From positions 1 through 64,000 of the forward strand of contig JAEUTH010000015.1 of NCBI GenBank assembly GCA_016788165.1: DNA of 64,000 nt, read 5' to 3'. The notes under the pieces were generated by a model. The model was not told where the DNA came from and ran no database searches. It saw only the letters and a program-made list of their open reading frames with translations. Below are positions 9,356 to 18,264 of the stretch, piece after piece. Positions within the stretch are counted from its first letter, which is position 1. Every line of letters starts with the position of its first letter. The position numbers and the translations under genes are program-made. Source of the stretch: Bacteroidia bacterium. Lineage in GTDB: Bacteria; Bacteroidota; Bacteroidia; AKYH767-A; OLB10.

Positions 9356-9868
9356 CTATACCGACAAATTTTTACTTCTTAAAAACAAACCTGCAACGGC
9401 ACTAACCACTATTCCTATCGAAGCAAAAAACACAGCCAGGTTTAAATGGGCACTTAAACTACCGCTATACATTTGCCGGTAGGCATCAATTTGTTGATTG
9501 GCCATTTTTACATCAGTGGTTTCTTTAATTATTTCTGCTGTCAGATACTGCAATTTGGCATCGCCATAACCGGTGTTTATATTGTTTACATATAACCACA
9601 AAAATGCTGCAATTAACAGCGAAGCAATTAATGCCACAGGCATACCGCAACGTATGGCCTGCCCCCAGGTAAGCTGTCCGTTTTGTAATTGATGTTTTCG
9701 TTTATAAATAGCCAGTACAATAAAAACCCAGGGAATAAAACCGCCAAGCATTTCAGTGTATTGTGCCAAATTCATATGGTTATTATGTATGCCCGTAGCA
9801 AATTCGAGCAGGCACCAAATGGCAAAAGCAAATGCAGCCATAAAAGCATGTTTAACTTCGTTATTCAT
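9356..9868 (-). CDS. DUF4199 domain membrane protein
   Basis: This is a 170-residue protein with four predicted membrane helices. The early part AFAIWCLLEFATGIH and the central LTWGQAIRCGMPVALIASLLIAA match the DUF4199 family found across Bacteroidota. The function of the family is unknown. It sits 12 bases after ogt and upstream of the OPT gene on the same strand, suggesting co-transcription. Confidence 0.85.
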   Translation of the reverse strand: MNNEVKHAFMAAFAFAIWCLLEFATGIHNNHMNLAQYTEMLGGFIPWVFIVLAIYKRKHQLQNGQLTWGQAIRCGMPVALIASLLIAAFLWLYVNNINTGYGDAKLQYLTAEIIKETTDVKMANQQIDAYRQMYSGSLSAHLNLAVFFASIGIVVSAVAGLFLRSKNLSV

Positions 9869-9880
9869 CGCTATAAATAT

Positions 9881-10423
9881 TTATCCGTTAAAATTTAATT
9901 CAAAATTTGGTAATACACCTTCATGCTGCAATAACCATTTTTTTCGCCACAAGCCACCTGCATATCCAATTAAATTTCCATTACTGCCAATTACCCTATG
10001 ACAAGGTATTGCAATGGCTAATGGATTTTTACCGTTAGCGCTTGCTGCAGCCCTTATACATTTAACATCGCCAAGTAATAGCGCCAATTTTCTATAACTA
10101 ATGGTTTTGCCAAATTCTATTTGTTGCAATTGCTGCCAAACGTGCATCTGAAAGTTAGTGCCGGATAAATCAATCGGAAAAGTAAATTGTTTCAAATGCC
10201 CATCAAAATATTGCTGCAATTCCATGCAGGCTAATTGTATGTGTTTGCTCGAATTGAAATCTGTATGGCCAGCATCTATCGCATCACACACATCGCTTTT
10301 TAAACTTAAACCGGAATTATCATAATTCGTATCATCAACATAGCCAATACCTGTAACACCTTGTTGGCTTGCTGTTACCATTAGATTCCCGATTGGAGAT
10401 TTAAAAAACTGATTGGCTTTCAT
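9881..10423 (-). CDS. ogt: Methylated-DNA--protein-cysteine S-methyltransferase
   Basis: This is a 180-residue suicide DNA-repair protein that moves the methyl group from O6-methylguanine to its own cysteine. The acceptor is Cys141 in IAIPCHRVIGSNG, the family signature. The recognition helix is RAAASANGKNP, and the DNA-binding C-terminal domain covers about residues 90-175, with a ribonuclease-like N-terminal domain before it. Length matches the Ogt/Ada-C type. It is the first gene of a leftward cluster (DUF4199 follows after 12 bases) and is divergent from the GIN lipoprotein gene. The gene name is by family; ogt and ada C-terminal forms cannot be separated strictly here. Confidence 0.93.
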   Translation of the reverse strand: MKANQFFKSPIGNLMVTASQQGVTGIGYVDDTNYDNSGLSLKSDVCDAIDAGHTDFNSSKHIQLACMELQQYFDGHLKQFTFPIDLSGTNFQMHVWQQLQQIEFGKTISYRKLALLLGDVKCIRAAASANGKNPLAIAIPCHRVIGSNGNLIGYAGGLWRKKWLLQHEGVLPNFELNFNG

Positions 10424-10494
10424 TCAAAACAAATTAAACAATGTAATTTGTATTTTACACCTTATTATTACCAAATAAATTAAAACAAACAGAT

Positions 10495-11199
10495 ATGATG
10501 CAACGTGTTTTTACGCTTTTGATTCTGATACTATTTTGTTGGGGCTGCAATAAAAAAATTGATGGTGTTGGCCCCATTGTTCGTACACAAAAAAATGTGG
10601 AGCATTTTACAAAAATCATTTTAGAAACCGAAGGCACTTTATTGATAAAACAAGGTGCCGTACAATCAGTTACCATTATTGCACAACAAAATATTGCCGA
10701 TGCATTATATACAGTTGTACAAAATAACAGGCTGAAAATTTATACTGATAAATGGTTAACTACCGATAAAGATATTGTTTATGAAATTGTTGTGCCGCAA
10801 ATAACAGGCATGGAACTGGCAGGCAGTGGGAAGTTTAAAACCACTGAAACCATAAAAACATCGAAATTAGATATAACGGTTTCGGGCTCGGGGCAGATGG
10901 AAGTTGATGTGGTTACAAATGAATTGGAATGCGATATTATGGGTTCGGGTAACATTGCTATTAAAGGAAGCAGCAATAAAACAGATTTAGAAATAAGCGG
11001 TAGCGGTGCCTATCATGGATTTGAATGTTATACTGCTAACTGCGATGCATCCATTAGTGGCAGTGGTTTAGCCGAAGTTAGCGTAAGCAATAGTTTAAAA
11101 GCTTCGGTATCGGGTAGCGGTGTAATTAATTATACAGGTAAACCTAAAGATGTAAAAAAATCAATTAGCGGCAGTGGTGCTGTAAATGCACTTAATTAG
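10495..11199 (+). CDS. GIN/DUF2807 domain lipoprotein
   Basis: This is a 234-residue protein with a lipoprotein signal peptide (lipobox FCWGC) and a DUF2807 putative adhesin head GIN domain. The domain shows the usual regular Gly-Ser-Gly motifs roughly every 18-22 residues (LAGSGKF, VSGSGQM, IMGSGNI, ISGSGAY, ISGSGLA, VSGSGVI, ISGSGAV), each probably one turn of a beta-helix. It is expected in the envelope; the role in adhesion is only presumed from the family name. Its stop codon abuts, with no gap, the stop of the convergent sulfatase-fold gene. A second GIN protein lies on the other side of that gene. Confidence 0.88.
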   Translation: MMQRVFTLLILILFCWGCNKKIDGVGPIVRTQKNVEHFTKIILETEGTLLIKQGAVQSVTIIAQQNIADALYTVVQNNRLKIYTDKWLTTDKDIVYEIVVPQITGMELAGSGKFKTTETIKTSKLDITVSGSGQMEVDVVTNELECDIMGSGNIAIKGSSNKTDLEISGSGAYHGFECYTANCDASISGSGLAEVSVSNSLKASVSGSGVINYTGKPKDVKKSISGSGAVNALN

Positions 11200-13038
11200 T
11201 TACTGCCCGCAATTTAAAAAGTGCGTGTAAACTTGTTGCGTGTAAATTTTTGCTCGATTTAAAACTGTGTCAGGCACAATGCGGTTTTCAAAATCTACTT
11301 TTTGTTGCGTTAAGTTGTAATGAAACGTTACACTATCGGAAACCCAAGCCAAGCCATCATCATAACACAGGTATGCAAAGTTTGACTGTGTTTGCATCAC
11401 ATCTTTCGAAAACTTAAACGAAGTGCCATTCATTTTAAACTGACTACAAATAAATGCAGGCACATCATGTTGTGATATGGTGTGATTTACTTGTTTGCCA
11501 TGCCGGTTTTTATTTAATGCACCTCCGGTTATAATTAAGGGTATGCGATGGGTATAGGGATCGTAAAATGGTCGTTGACGCGGTAGCCGATGACCATGAT
11601 CGGCAACAATAACTATTAAAGTGTTTTTATACCAGGCTTTTTGTTTTGCTGCAGTTATAAAACTACCCAAGCAGCTATCGGTATAATAAGCAGCGCTTTT
11701 AAAAAGTTGCGCCTCATTGCTATTACCAAATTTATAAGGTGTGGGCAATTCAAATGGTTCGTGCAAGCTTAAGGTTAACAAAGACGTAAAAAAGGGTTGC
11801 TGTTGTTTGTCTAAATCGGTTAATAATTTATCAAATGCAAAGCCATCATGCGCCCCCCATTTGCTGTTTAGCTGTTGGGGTTTGAAGTTATTTTTATCAA
11901 TTAATGCTTTAAATCCGCTTTGTACCAAATAGCTTTTCATATTGGCAAAGTTCATTTCGCCCGCATAATAAAATGCGTTGTGGTAATTATGTGCAGCAAA
12001 CATTTTGGGTAAATGAGGTAATGCATGCACTTTATCGCTGTGGCGTATAATACTGTTGTTATTTTGAGCAGGAAAACCACTAAACAACGAAGGCAACATC
12101 TGGTCCGTTCGAAAGCCGCTGGCATAACATTGTGTAAACGTTAATGCATCGTTTTTAATAATGGCATCCATGCAAGGCGAATTGCCGCTATCGCCTCCTA
12201 ATGCTGCTACTACATCTGCTGTATGACTTTCGAGAATAATAAACAACAGATTAGCATTGCCGGAAATTAGCTGTTGTGTATCGGCTGCAATATGCATCAT
12301 GGCATTAAACTGCTTTTCGTTTTCAGAAGCCGGATTAAATGCCAGCGGATTACTACCTGCCCTGCCTGCCAATTGCATGTTTCGTATAAAGTACCATTGC
12401 GGGTTAACCGCTGCATGATTACTTACGGTGTTGTTACTGAAATAAGCTGCACTTTCATTTATGGGTATAACCTGCAAACCACCACGAATAAAGTAAAACG
12501 TAATAAAACCCAATGCGGGTAGTAATGCCATTCGCAACAAAATGTTGGGCAAAACTTGCAATGGCTCATTAATTTTAAAATACAATGCAACAATTGCACT
12601 AACGGAAATTACAAAAAATGCAATAAACATAATGGCTTGCATGCCATTTACCGATGCCAATATTTCGTTAGGGTCGGCTAAAAACTGAATAGCCCTGTAG
12701 CCCAACAATTGCAACCAGAACTTATATAAAACGGTATTGGCAACACTAATAAGCACGGATAAAACAATAACAGCGATAAAATAAATTTGAGTAAGCTTAT
12801 TTAAAAAGGATGCATGCCAATATTGATGCACGATTAAAATTAAAACCGGAAATGAAGTAAGATATGCCGCTGCCGAAAAATCTAACCCTAAAGCATGAAA
12901 AAAAATACGTAGCACATGCACCGTATTTAAATTTTCGAAAAGCGAATGGTTATAAATAATAAAAAACAAACGGCCAGCCGCAAAAACAATCAACCAAAAC
13001 AAATACCACCTGCCTACTATGTTAATCACTGCTTTCAT
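11200..13038 (-). CDS. LTA synthase-like sulfatase-fold membrane enzyme
   Basis: This is a 612-residue protein with five or so N-terminal membrane helices (residues about 8-185) and a periplasmic alkaline-phosphatase/sulfatase-fold domain (about 262-600), the architecture of LtaS and phosphoethanolamine transferases. Glu270 in IILESHTAD and Thr311 in SGFRTDQ fit the metal ligand and Thr nucleophile of this family. HEPFELP and IVIVADHGHRLPR supply the later metal and phosphate ligands. In Gram-negative bacteria such enzymes transfer phosphoglycerol or phosphoethanolamine to glycans or lipids; the exact acceptor is not known. It starts one base after the stop of the upstream GIN gene, in a three-gene leftward operon headed by a PagL-like deacylase. 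Confidence 0.87.
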   Translation of the reverse strand: MKAVINIVGRWYLFWLIVFAAGRLFFIIYNHSLFENLNTVHVLRIFFHALGLDFSAAAYLTSFPVLILIVHQYWHASFLNKLTQIYFIAVIVLSVLISVANTVLYKFWLQLLGYRAIQFLADPNEILASVNGMQAIMFIAFFVISVSAIVALYFKINEPLQVLPNILLRMALLPALGFITFYFIRGGLQVIPINESAAYFSNNTVSNHAAVNPQWYFIRNMQLAGRAGSNPLAFNPASENEKQFNAMMHIAADTQQLISGNANLLFIILESHTADVVAALGGDSGNSPCMDAIIKNDALTFTQCYASGFRTDQMLPSLFSGFPAQNNNSIIRHSDKVHALPHLPKMFAAHNYHNAFYYAGEMNFANMKSYLVQSGFKALIDKNNFKPQQLNSKWGAHDGFAFDKLLTDLDKQQQPFFTSLLTLSLHEPFELPTPYKFGNSNEAQLFKSAAYYTDSCLGSFITAAKQKAWYKNTLIVIVADHGHRLPRQRPFYDPYTHRIPLIITGGALNKNRHGKQVNHTISQHDVPAFICSQFKMNGTSFKFSKDVMQTQSNFAYLCYDDGLAWVSDSVTFHYNLTQQKVDFENRIVPDTVLNRAKIYTQQVYTHFLNCGQ

Positions 13039-13776
13039 TTAATTGCCTTTAATAAGGTTACCGGTACCGTTTCGTTTCAAATTAACTGTTTGCGGATTAC
13101 CGTAATAGTATATGTTACCAATTGCTTCAATTTCGGCATCTAAATGATTCTGTGTTTTAACATAACAATCGTTGGTGCCCGAACTACGTATATAGGTGTA
13201 ATGATTTTTCATATTTCTTGTATCAATAAAACCCTGTCCATTGGAATAAAAATAATTTACAGTTGAATTTCCGGCAACGGTTACATCGGCTACACCTGTG
13301 TTTAAAACTATGTTTAACACCCTAACATTTACATTGGCTATAATACTACCTGCCCCTGTACCACTAAAAATAAATAATGAATCGGTAGCAAAGCCGGCAG
13401 CCAGCGTTAAGTTTCCTGATGATGCATACTGAATTTCCTGCAGGTTTTTTACGTGCAACTCAACCTGAAATGCATTTTTATAACTACGCAACCAATTACA
13501 TTTATTGTTATTGGTAATTGATAATGATTTTTGCGTTTGTGTAAATACTATTCCATCCAACAAATTTTTTCCTGCAGTTACTTTGGCGTAACATACCGTA
13601 TCGGTAACAATGGTTGTAGTAATATTTTTATCAACCGTTAGTTTTGTAAAATCATCAAGTATAACCTTAGTATTACCAATGCTGCCTGTACTTTTTAAAC
13701 AATTACAGGTTTCGTCCTTGCAACTGTAAAAGCAAAGCAACATGAGTGAAAGTATCATTTTTAATTTACCATTCAT
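13039..13776 (-). CDS. Second GIN/DUF2807-type lipoprotein
   Basis: This protein of 245 residues from the ATG at 13776 overlaps the upstream gene's stop by 11 bases. That overlap and the lipobox FYSC after a hydrophobic stretch decide the start. The rest is beta-rich with a DUF2807-like layout (LDDFTKLTVDKNITTTI, then rungs such as IQYASSGNLTL, FSGTGAGSII, IRSSGTNDCYV, LIKGN). The Gly-Ser-Gly motifs are weaker than in the paralogue at 10495-11199. It is expected to be envelope-anchored. It is the middle gene of the operon PagL-like, GIN, LtaS-like. The DUF2807 assignment is fairly secure, the function is not. Confidence 0.78.
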   Translation of the reverse strand: MNGKLKMILSLMLLCFYSCKDETCNCLKSTGSIGNTKVILDDFTKLTVDKNITTTIVTDTVCYAKVTAGKNLLDGIVFTQTQKSLSITNNNKCNWLRSYKNAFQVELHVKNLQEIQYASSGNLTLAAGFATDSLFIFSGTGAGSIIANVNVRVLNIVLNTGVADVTVAGNSTVNYFYSNGQGFIDTRNMKNHYTYIRSSGTNDCYVKTQNHLDAEIEAIGNIYYYGNPQTVNLKRNGTGNLIKGN

Positions 13777-14863
13777 ATCCCAAACCTGCCTCAAAAAAAT
13801 CGGCCTTTGCAAAATGCGTTTTTAAATTACCGCAAACAAACCAATGTTTTACGATATGATATCGGATACCCATTCGAGTGTATAAAAAAGGATCGTCATC
13901 TAAATTACCCAGTAAATACACACCGTTTTCGAATAAAAAATCGCAGGCTTCAACCGTAAGCATATAATTTCCATGTATGCCTAACCGCCATGCATCCAAT
14001 GTAGTTGGCATTTCACCGGTACGTCTTAAACTTTCGCGTATGCTGGCATTGTAAAATACATCAACGCCAAAGCCCCAGTTATTTTTACGGCTTACTGCTT
14101 TACTCATATTAGCGCTATAGGTCGAAACAAAATATTTTTTACCATCGGCCGGATATATTTCCTTAAAAAAAGCGGCTGCGTAAACCGATTTACGCCAATG
14201 TATTTTATGTGGTGATAAGGGCTCGGTATTGATTTTATTTTTTTTCCCAAATATCTGTTGATAGCCAAAACCAACCGTAGTAACATTTATGCCCAAGTTG
14301 GGTGTTTGGGTGCTTGCATTGCTCCAGTGTGTAAGGCCCCACGATGCCAACAGCTTACTATTTTCGGAAACTGCCCATTGAAAATCGGCACGCAATGCCA
14401 TAACACCATTTAAATAAGAACCTATGGCAAAATTTTTAAAATTATCATACCTGTTAAACGGATTTTGTACCACACCTAACCCCCACCCTACACGCAAATT
14501 AAAATCAAAATGCTTTTTATCAATTAACCTGAAACCAATAAACGGATAAACGGCATGCGCAGCACCCATAACGCCATTACCCACATCAAAAACACAATAA
14601 CTAAAACCCACATCAGGCATACGAAATGCGCGCTGCCACTGCCTGTTACCATTAACCATTTTTACAGCATTAACTTCAATACCTTTTGTATGACCGGTAA
14701 CCAATGCAATCATAGTTGGTTTATGTTGTACTAAAAAGCCGGTATGCAACTGTACATTAATTGCAAAACTACCCAAAGTACTATCTAACACCTGTGCATA
14801 CATGCCATAGCTTATAAAACTAAAAACTATTATCCAAAAACAATTTTTAAAAAAGTATGCCAT
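13766..14863 (-). CDS. Acyloxyacyl hydrolase (PagL-like lipid A deacylase)
   Basis: This is a 365-residue protein with a signal peptide ending near MYAQ and a barrel-type body with alternating strands. The region GLTHWSNASTQTPNLGIN contains His179-x-Ser181, equivalent to the catalytic His-x-Ser of PagL, which removes the 3-O acyl chain of lipid A in the outer membrane. The protein is longer than PagL itself (about 170 residues), as is usual for the Bacteroidota acyloxyacyl hydrolase family, which has an N-terminal extension. It heads a leftward operon with a GIN lipoprotein (11-base overlap) and an LtaS-like transferase, suggesting shared work on envelope lipids. Confidence 0.82.
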   Translation of the reverse strand: MAYFFKNCFWIIVFSFISYGMYAQVLDSTLGSFAINVQLHTGFLVQHKPTMIALVTGHTKGIEVNAVKMVNGNRQWQRAFRMPDVGFSYCVFDVGNGVMGAAHAVYPFIGFRLIDKKHFDFNLRVGWGLGVVQNPFNRYDNFKNFAIGSYLNGVMALRADFQWAVSENSKLLASWGLTHWSNASTQTPNLGINVTTVGFGYQQIFGKKNKINTEPLSPHKIHWRKSVYAAAFFKEIYPADGKKYFVSTYSANMSKAVSRKNNWGFGVDVFYNASIRESLRRTGEMPTTLDAWRLGIHGNYMLTVEACDFLFENGVYLLGNLDDDPFLYTRMGIRYHIVKHWFVCGNLKTHFAKADFFEAGLGYEW

Positions 14864-14903
14864 GTACTACAGCAGCAAATCTTTATAATTTAAACCCTAA
14901 AAT

Positions 14904-14911
14904 TACCTTCG
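14904..14911 (+). promoter_or_regulatory. Possible -7 element variant before mazG
   Basis: TACCTTCG resembles the -7 box TAnnTTTG with one change and lies 17 bases before the mazG ATG. The same TAnnTTCG form precedes rpsF, the E2 gene, hpt and the glycosyltransferase at 61664. No TTTG box stands at the expected distance upstream. Confidence 0.3.
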
Positions 14912-14928
14912 CTGGCAAATGTAAAATT

Positions 14929-15693
14929 ATGAAGGAAAAATTACAGGCATTTGAACGGCTGCTGCTTATTATGGACGAATTGCGCGAGCAATGCCCATGG
15001 GATATGAAACAAACCTGGCAAACATTAAGGCACCTAACCATTGAAGAAACTTATGAACTGGCCGATGCAATAATTAATAACGACACTACAGAAGTAAAAA
15101 AAGAACTGGGCGATATAATGCTGCACATGGTTTTTTATGCTCGCATTGCTTCCGAAGAAAAATTGTTTGACATAGCAGATGTGCTGCATGCTATTTGTGA
15201 TAAGTTAATTGCCCGTCACCCGCATATTTATGGCGATGTAAAAGTTGCCGATGCCGATGAGGTTAAAAAAAACTGGGAGCAGTTAAAATTAAAAGAAGGT
15301 AAAACATCGGTACTTGCCGGTGTGCCTGTTTCATTGCCATCATTGGTTAAAGCCATGCGCATTCAGGAAAAAGCGCGCGGTGTTGGTTTTGATTGGGATA
15401 ATAAAAACCAGGTTTGGGATAAGGTGTTGGAGGAACTTGCCGAGTTTAAGCGTGAAGCCGATGCCGGCAATCAGTTAAAAATGCAGGACGAATTTGGCGA
15501 TTTACTTTTTTCGCTGATTAATTATGCGCGTTTCATAGATATTAACCCCGAAGAAGCTTTAGAACGAACCAATAAAAAATTTATTAAGCGTTTTACTTAT
15601 CTCGAATCACAGGCAACCATTAACGGCCTGAAATTATCGGAAATGACGTTAGAACAAATGGATGTTTATTGGAATGAAGCCAAAAAACTGTAA
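14929..15693 (+). CDS. mazG: Nucleoside triphosphate pyrophosphohydrolase MazG
   Basis: This is a 254-residue enzyme that hydrolyses NTPs/dNTPs to NMP and pyrophosphate, a house-cleaning and stringent-response-linked function. The conserved N-terminal CPWDMKQTWQTL is followed by the metal-binding EETYELADAI and KKELGDIMLHM of the first MazG domain (about residues 20-100). The second domain has KVLEELAEFK and DEFGDLLFSLINYAR. The ATG at 14929 begins the family's normal start (MKEKLQAFERLL); the in-frame upstream extension to 14857 runs into the divergent gene's start and is not conserved in character. Confidence 0.94.
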   Translation: MKEKLQAFERLLLIMDELREQCPWDMKQTWQTLRHLTIEETYELADAIINNDTTEVKKELGDIMLHMVFYARIASEEKLFDIADVLHAICDKLIARHPHIYGDVKVADADEVKKNWEQLKLKEGKTSVLAGVPVSLPSLVKAMRIQEKARGVGFDWDNKNQVWDKVLEELAEFKREADAGNQLKMQDEFGDLLFSLINYARFIDINPEEALERTNKKFIKRFTYLESQATINGLKLSEMTLEQMDVYWNEAKKL

Positions 15694-15746
15694 CCATTAC
15701 TTACTACTTATTTTACTTACTAATTAATAAACTATTAAAATAATTT

Positions 15747-16211
15747 ATGATAAAAATTGGACAACAAGTACCTCCGTTTAGCATGTACGATACCGATAAG
15801 AATTTAATAACCAACGAAACCATTAAGGGCAAACAAACCGTTTTACTTTTTATACCAGCTGCTTTTACTAGTGTATGCACCAAAGAGTTTTGTAGTGTAA
15901 GCGATAGCTTAGATGCATACAGTAAATTAGATGCGCAAGTAATTGGCATAAGCACCGACAGCGTTTATGTATTACGCAAATGGAAAGAAATGGAACAGAT
16001 AAAATTTACACTGGCATCGGATTATAACAAAGAAGTAACAGCAGCATTTGGTATTGGTTACCAAACTTTTAATTTTGATATGAAGGGAACCAGTAAACGA
16101 GCTGCAATTGTTATAAATGCACATGGGATTTTAACCCATGCCGAAGTGCTTGAAAATGCCGGATTAATGCCCGATTTTGAAGCGGTCCTAAAAGTCCTGA
16201 TGCCGGCATAA
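15747..16211 (+). CDS. Peroxiredoxin
   Basis: This is a 154-residue thiol peroxidase of the AhpC/TSA superfamily. The active-site PxxxTxxC is PAAFTSVC, with peroxidatic Cys44. A second cysteine five residues on (Cys49) is where BCP-type peroxiredoxins place their resolving cysteine. VIGISTDSVYVLRKW is the usual following strand-helix. It reduces hydroperoxides in the cytosol. It lies between mazG and an MFS exporter, all rightward, with intergenic gaps of 53 and 96 bases. The BCP/AhpE subclass is an inference from cysteine spacing. Confidence 0.9.
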   Translation: MIKIGQQVPPFSMYDTDKNLITNETIKGKQTVLLFIPAAFTSVCTKEFCSVSDSLDAYSKLDAQVIGISTDSVYVLRKWKEMEQIKFTLASDYNKEVTAAFGIGYQTFNFDMKGTSKRAAIVINAHGILTHAEVLENAGLMPDFEAVLKVLMPA

Positions 16212-16307
16212 ATTTGTTCACGCTACTCAAATACAAACAACATATAAAAAATACTTTGTCGAAGTTAACCTGTTTAAAGTTTAATAATCATTTATAAAAA
16301 CTTCCTG

Positions 16308-17528
16308 TTGAAAAACCCCATTCTGTTTATATTCATTACGGTATTGATTGATTGCGTTGGCATTGGTATTATTTTTCCGGTGGCAGCCAGCATTGTAACC
16401 GAAGTTAGCGGATTGACTGTTAACGAAGCCACAACCTATAGTGGATATATGATGGCCTGTTATGCATTAATGCAATTTATTTGTGCTCCAACTTTAGGTG
16501 GCTTAAGCGATAGTTATGGCCGCAGACCTATTTTACTTATTTCCTTGTTGGGATTAGGTATTGATTACTTGTTTTTAGCGGTTGCCAATAGCCTGCCACT
16601 ACTCTTTTTAGGGCGCATTTTAGCCGGTATTTGTGGTGCCAGTTTTACTACAGCTTTTGCATATATAGCCGATGTAAGTAAGCCCGAAAAACGTGCACAA
16701 AATTTCGGTTTGGTTGGTGCTGCTTTTGGTTTGGGATTTATTATTGGCCCATTAATTGGCGGCATTGCCAGCCAATGGGGTGTGCGTGTTCCGTTTATTG
16801 TTGCAGCGTGCTTTTCGCTGCTAAACTTTTTTTATGGCTACTTTATTTTACCCGAATCGTTACAACCTGTAAACCGCAGAAAGTTCGATTTTAAACGTGC
16901 TAATCCGTTGGGTGCATTTGCACAACTACGGCAAAACAAAAACATTCGTACACTGGTGTTTGGCTTGTTTTTAATTTACTTAACAGGCCAGGTTATGCCA
17001 GCTATCTGGACATTTTATACCAAGTACGTATATAACTGGAGTGATACACAAATTGGCTATTCATTAGCATACGTGGGTGTGATGGTAGTAATTGTACAAG
17101 GCTTTTTAATTAAAAAAGTTCAAAAAATATTGGGTAGTGTTAACACCATTTACTTTGGGCTTATATGTTATTTTATTGGCTTGGTATTGTTTGCATTTGC
17201 TACCAAGCCTTGGATGTTGTATGTTTTTACAACCATTTATTGTTTGGGTGGTGTAGCACCCCCATCATTGCAAGGATTGTTATCAAACCGTGTACAAGCT
17301 AATGAACAGGGCGAATTACAAGGCATGATGACTGCATTAACCAGTTTATCAACCATACTATCGCCACTAATAATGACGCAACTTTTTTACACTTTTACAA
17401 AGCCCGATGCTATTATCCATTTTGCAGGCGCACCTTTTGCAGCAGCGGCAATATTTGTAATTGCTGCTGCTTATGTTACCCATTTGGATTTGCAAACACC
17501 TGAAGTTGCAACAATTAAAAATGAATAA
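16308..17528 (+). CDS. TCR/Tet-type MFS transporter
   Basis: This is a 406-residue inner-membrane protein of the major facilitator superfamily with 12 hydrophobic segments. The first helix, ILFIFITVLIDCVGIGIIFPV, and the loop 2-3 motif GGLSDSYGRRPILL are characteristic of the drug-proton antiporter TetA-like group. The second MFS signature, IIGPLIGGIASQ, is in helix 5. The start is a TTG at 16308, because the first membrane helix begins directly after it and no ATG is available. It probably exports drugs or metabolites; the substrate is unknown. Its 3' end overlaps the convergent ZIP gene by 14 bases. Confidence 0.88.
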   Translation: MKNPILFIFITVLIDCVGIGIIFPVAASIVTEVSGLTVNEATTYSGYMMACYALMQFICAPTLGGLSDSYGRRPILLISLLGLGIDYLFLAVANSLPLLFLGRILAGICGASFTTAFAYIADVSKPEKRAQNFGLVGAAFGLGFIIGPLIGGIASQWGVRVPFIVAACFSLLNFFYGYFILPESLQPVNRRKFDFKRANPLGAFAQLRQNKNIRTLVFGLFLIYLTGQVMPAIWTFYTKYVYNWSDTQIGYSLAYVGVMVVIVQGFLIKKVQKILGSVNTIYFGLICYFIGLVLFAFATKPWMLYVFTTIYCLGGVAPPSLQGLLSNRVQANEQGELQGMMTALTSLSTILSPLIMTQLFYTFTKPDAIIHFAGAPFAAAAIFVIAAAYVTHLDLQTPEVATIKNE

Positions 17529-18264
17529 AAGCCAAACTGGCCCCTAATAAAACCACCAGTAATTTTTTCAGATTAAAACGGTGATCGTGGTCGGTTTCGA
17601 AAAGTATGGTAGTTGATACATGCAAAAATATCCCAATTACAATTGCTTGAATTTTGGGTGCAAAATCAGCAATCATCCAAATTTCCGATTGGCTTATAAA
17701 GCCGCTAACCATAGCACCTAAAGGGGGCATAGCCGCAAATATTATTAAACAAATTATTGACTTAACGCGGCTTATATGCGATGCAACCAACATGCTCATT
17801 AATGCAATGGCAATAGGTATATGATGCAATACAATAGCAAAAAGCAAATTATCACCACTGTGATGCATACTTGCTAAAGGCATGGCTTCTAAAAACGAAT
17901 GGATACACAAACCCAACATCATCGTAAACGGAAACTTGTTTTCATTATGCGCATGCACATGTATATGCCCATGCTCAATCCCTTCACTTAAAAATTCAAG
18001 CAGCAGTTGTGAAAAAAAACCAATCAGAATATATAAACCAATGTGGCTATCGGCTTCATATACTTCGGGTATCATATGCATTACACACAATGCAAATAAA
18101 AACGAACCGGTAAAACTTAACATCAGTTTTAAATTGGCCGGCTTTATTTCTTTAAAAAATAAAAAACCAAGGCCACTTATCAAAACCACCAAAAACAGGG
18201 CGCTATACCCCATCCATCCTATATGTGCTGCTACCTGCGTAGCTACTTCTCCATGTAATAGCAT
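17515..18264 (-). CDS. ZIP family metal transporter
   Basis: This is a 249-residue membrane protein with about eight hydrophobic helices and a His-rich loop (EHGHIHVHAHNENK, near residue 100) between helices 3 and 4. The metal path motifs of the ZIP family are present: HSFLEAMPLASM and VLHHIPIAIALMSM. Members move Zn2+ or other divalent cations into the cytosol. Its ATG overlaps the upstream methyltransferase stop (shared A in the ATG/TAA junction), suggesting translational coupling. The 3' end overlaps the convergent MFS gene. Confidence 0.9.
   Translation of the reverse strand: MLLHGEVATQVAAHIGWMGYSALFLVVLISGLGFLFFKEIKPANLKLMLSFTGSFLFALCVMHMIPEVYEADSHIGLYILIGFFSQLLLEFLSEGIEHGHIHVHAHNENKFPFTMMLGLCIHSFLEAMPLASMHHSGDNLLFAIVLHHIPIAIALMSMLVASHISRVKSIICLIIFAAMPPLGAMVSGFISQSEIWMIADFAPKIQAIVIGIFLHVSTTILFETDHDHRFNLKKLLVVLLGASLAFIHF

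Noticed and set aside
9060-9482. 140-codon plus-strand open frame opposite the OPT and DUF4199 genes
   Set aside because: It is antisense to two well-supported genes, has no recognisable protein pattern and is best explained as a by-product of their codon use.
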